NCBI RefSeq assembly: GCF_001942625.1
Contig: NZ_MLCL01000023.1
Coordinates: 62,001-126,000 of the forward strand
Length of the DNA: 64,000 nucleotides
Direction: 5' to 3'
From: Mycobacterium syngnathidarum
GTDB taxonomy: Bacteria; Actinomycetota; Actinomycetes; Mycobacteriales; Mycobacteriaceae
The notes under the pieces: generated by a model
Database searches by the model: none
The model's input: the letters and a program-made list of their open reading frames with translations, nothing else
Told to the model about the DNA's origin: nothing
Program-made: the position numbers and the translations under genes
In this document: positions 62,962-64,000 of the stretch, in pieces
Numbering within the stretch: position 1 is the first letter of the stretch
Layout of the letters: each line of letters begins with the position of its first letter

Positions 62962-64000
62962 TCATATCCCGGCGTTGAATGTGCGCTCGCGCCGGATCGC
63001 TGCCAGCCGCCGCTTGGACGCCGCCGACTGCACGACCTGCGGCCACCAGAACCACCGGCCCAGCATCGCCGCGATCGCCGGGGTCATGAACGACCGCACG
63101 ATAAGAGTGTCGAACAGCAGACCGAGCGCGATGGTGGTGCCCACCTGTGCCATCACCTTGAGATCGCTGAACGCGAACGACGCCATGGTGAAAGCGAAGA
63201 CCAATCCCGCCGACGTCACCACCGAACCGGTTCCGGCCATCGCCCGGATGATGCCGGTCTTCAAACCGCCGGCGAGTTCTTCCTTGAACCGGGACACCAA
63301 CAGCAGGTTGTAGTCGGAACCGACCGCCAGCAACAAGATGACCGACATGGCCAGCACCATCCAATGCAGTTCCAGACCGAGGAGGTGCTGCCAGACGAGC
63401 ACAGACAATCCGAAGGACGCGCCGAGGGACAAGAGCACCGTGCCAACGATCACCGCCGCAGCCACCACGCTGCGCGTAATGAGCAACATGATGATGAAAA
63501 TCAGCGATACCGCCGCGATTCCGGCAATCAGCAGATCGTAGAACGACCCGTCCTTCATGTCCTTGTACGTCGCCGCAGTACCGGCCAGATAGATCTTGGA
63601 ACCTTCCAGCGGCGTGCCCTTCAGCGCTTCTTTGGCCGCCAGCTTGATCGGGTCCACATGGCTGACGCCTTCCGGCGTCGCGGGATCCCCCTCGTGGCTG
63701 ATGATGAACCGCACCGACTTTCCATCGGGCGAGATGAAGTTCTTCATGCCACGCTTGAAGTCCTTGTTGTCAAAGGCCTCCGGCGGCAAGTAGAACGTGT
63801 CGTCATTGCGGGCATCGTCGAAGGCCTTGCCCATGGCCGTCGAATTCTCCTGCATGGCGGCCATCTGATCCTGCTGACCGGCCTGCGTGGACCGCTGCGT
63901 CAGCATCATCGTCTTCATGGTCTTCATGGATTCGATCTGCTGGGGCATCAGCGCGACCAACTGCGGCATCAACGAATCCAGCCGCTCCAGCTCGGGTACC
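62962..64000 (-). CDS. MmpL family RND transporter (C-terminal part, cut by window edge)
   Basis: About 346 codons of the 3' end lie in the window; the gene continues beyond 64000. The piece holds the end of the second periplasmic loop ([19 protein letters not shown], helical) and the second group of membrane helices. The family proton-relay segment is [20 protein letters not shown], followed by [20 protein letters not shown] and [20 protein letters not shown]. MmpL proteins export envelope lipids or siderophores. The sequence is of the MmpL4/5 kind, but the substrate cannot be settled from this fragment. Confidence 0.88.
   Translation of the reverse strand, partial: VPELERLDSLMPQLVALMPQQIESMKTMKTMMLTQRSTQAGQQDQMAAMQENSTAMGKAFDDARNDDTFYLPPEAFDNKDFKRGMKNFISPDGKSVRFIISHEGDPATPEGVSHVDPIKLAAKEALKGTPLEGSKIYLAGTAATYKDMKDGSFYDLLIAGIAAVSLIFIIMLLITRSVVAAAVIVGTVLLSLGASFGLSVLVWQHLLGLELHWMVLAMSVILLLAVGSDYNLLLVSRFKEELAGGLKTGIIRAMAGTGSVVTSAGLVFAFTMASFAFSDLKVMAQVGTTIALGLLFDTLIVRSFMTPAIAAMLGRWFWWPQVVQSAASKRRLAAIRRERTFNAGI

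Overview
The window looks like chromosome from a fast-growing mycobacterium (Mycolicibacterium-type). It is GC-rich and carries mycobacterial hallmark families: a 13E12/DUF222 HNH protein, a CeoB-type TrkA protein, the mycobactin acyl-chain genes mbtL-mbtM-mbtN-mbtK with IdeR-like boxes, a DUF2993/LmeA-like protein, a secreted chorismate mutase, a DUF4185 protein and an MmpL transporter that runs off the right edge. All assignments come from reading the sequence; no database search was possible.

Layout. 0.1-7.1 kb: core genes (HNH protein, CeoB-like K+ regulator, cation/proton antiporter, SulP transporter, MerR regulator, HAD hydrolase, DUF6319 protein). 7.1-34.6 kb: a composite genomic island rich in defence genes. 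It begins in the 3' stump of a carboxylesterase gene and ends just before a tRNA-Ala(GGC) gene. 35.0-39.8 kb: MFS transporter, phosphoglucomutase, twin CrcB fluoride channels and a triple-DUF190 protein. 39.8-43.6 kb: the mbtLMN and mbtK iron-regulated cluster. 43.6-51.1 kb: small genes, a LuxR-type ATPase regulator and an N-acetylglucosamine PTS/catabolic locus (nagA-nagB-crr facing nagE). 51.2-64 kb: envelope and exported proteins, two TetR-controlled catabolic clusters with clear palindromic operators, DUF4185, a 32-residue peptide gene and mmpL.

The main discovery is in the island. A resident type I restriction-modification operon (RM1: hsdM1-hsdS1-higB-higA-hsdR1, minus strand) has its hsdM1 gene split in two. 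The first 304 codons lie at 33.7-34.6 kb and the remaining 352 codons at 15.7-16.8 kb. Between them sits a 16.9-kb element with imperfect terminal inverted repeats. It carries three overlapping tyrosine-recombinase genes plus a small coiled-coil protein (Tn554/RIT-like arrangement) and a complete second type I system (RM2). The RM2 genes run hsdM2-hsdS2-HEPN(Ymh)-hsdR2-YgjP metallopeptidase, followed by an ApeA-like HEPN effector and a convergent trypsin-like protease. The break falls exactly between the two halves of the catalytic NPPY motif. The 6-bp sequence shared by both junctions (GGGCGG, coding strand CCGCCC) is the two proline codons. Joining the element ends gives a symmetric attP-like site, and precise excision would restore a 656-residue HsdM1 in frame. 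This suggests a mobile element that uses a universally conserved methyltransferase motif as its attachment site, silences the resident RM system and supplies its own.
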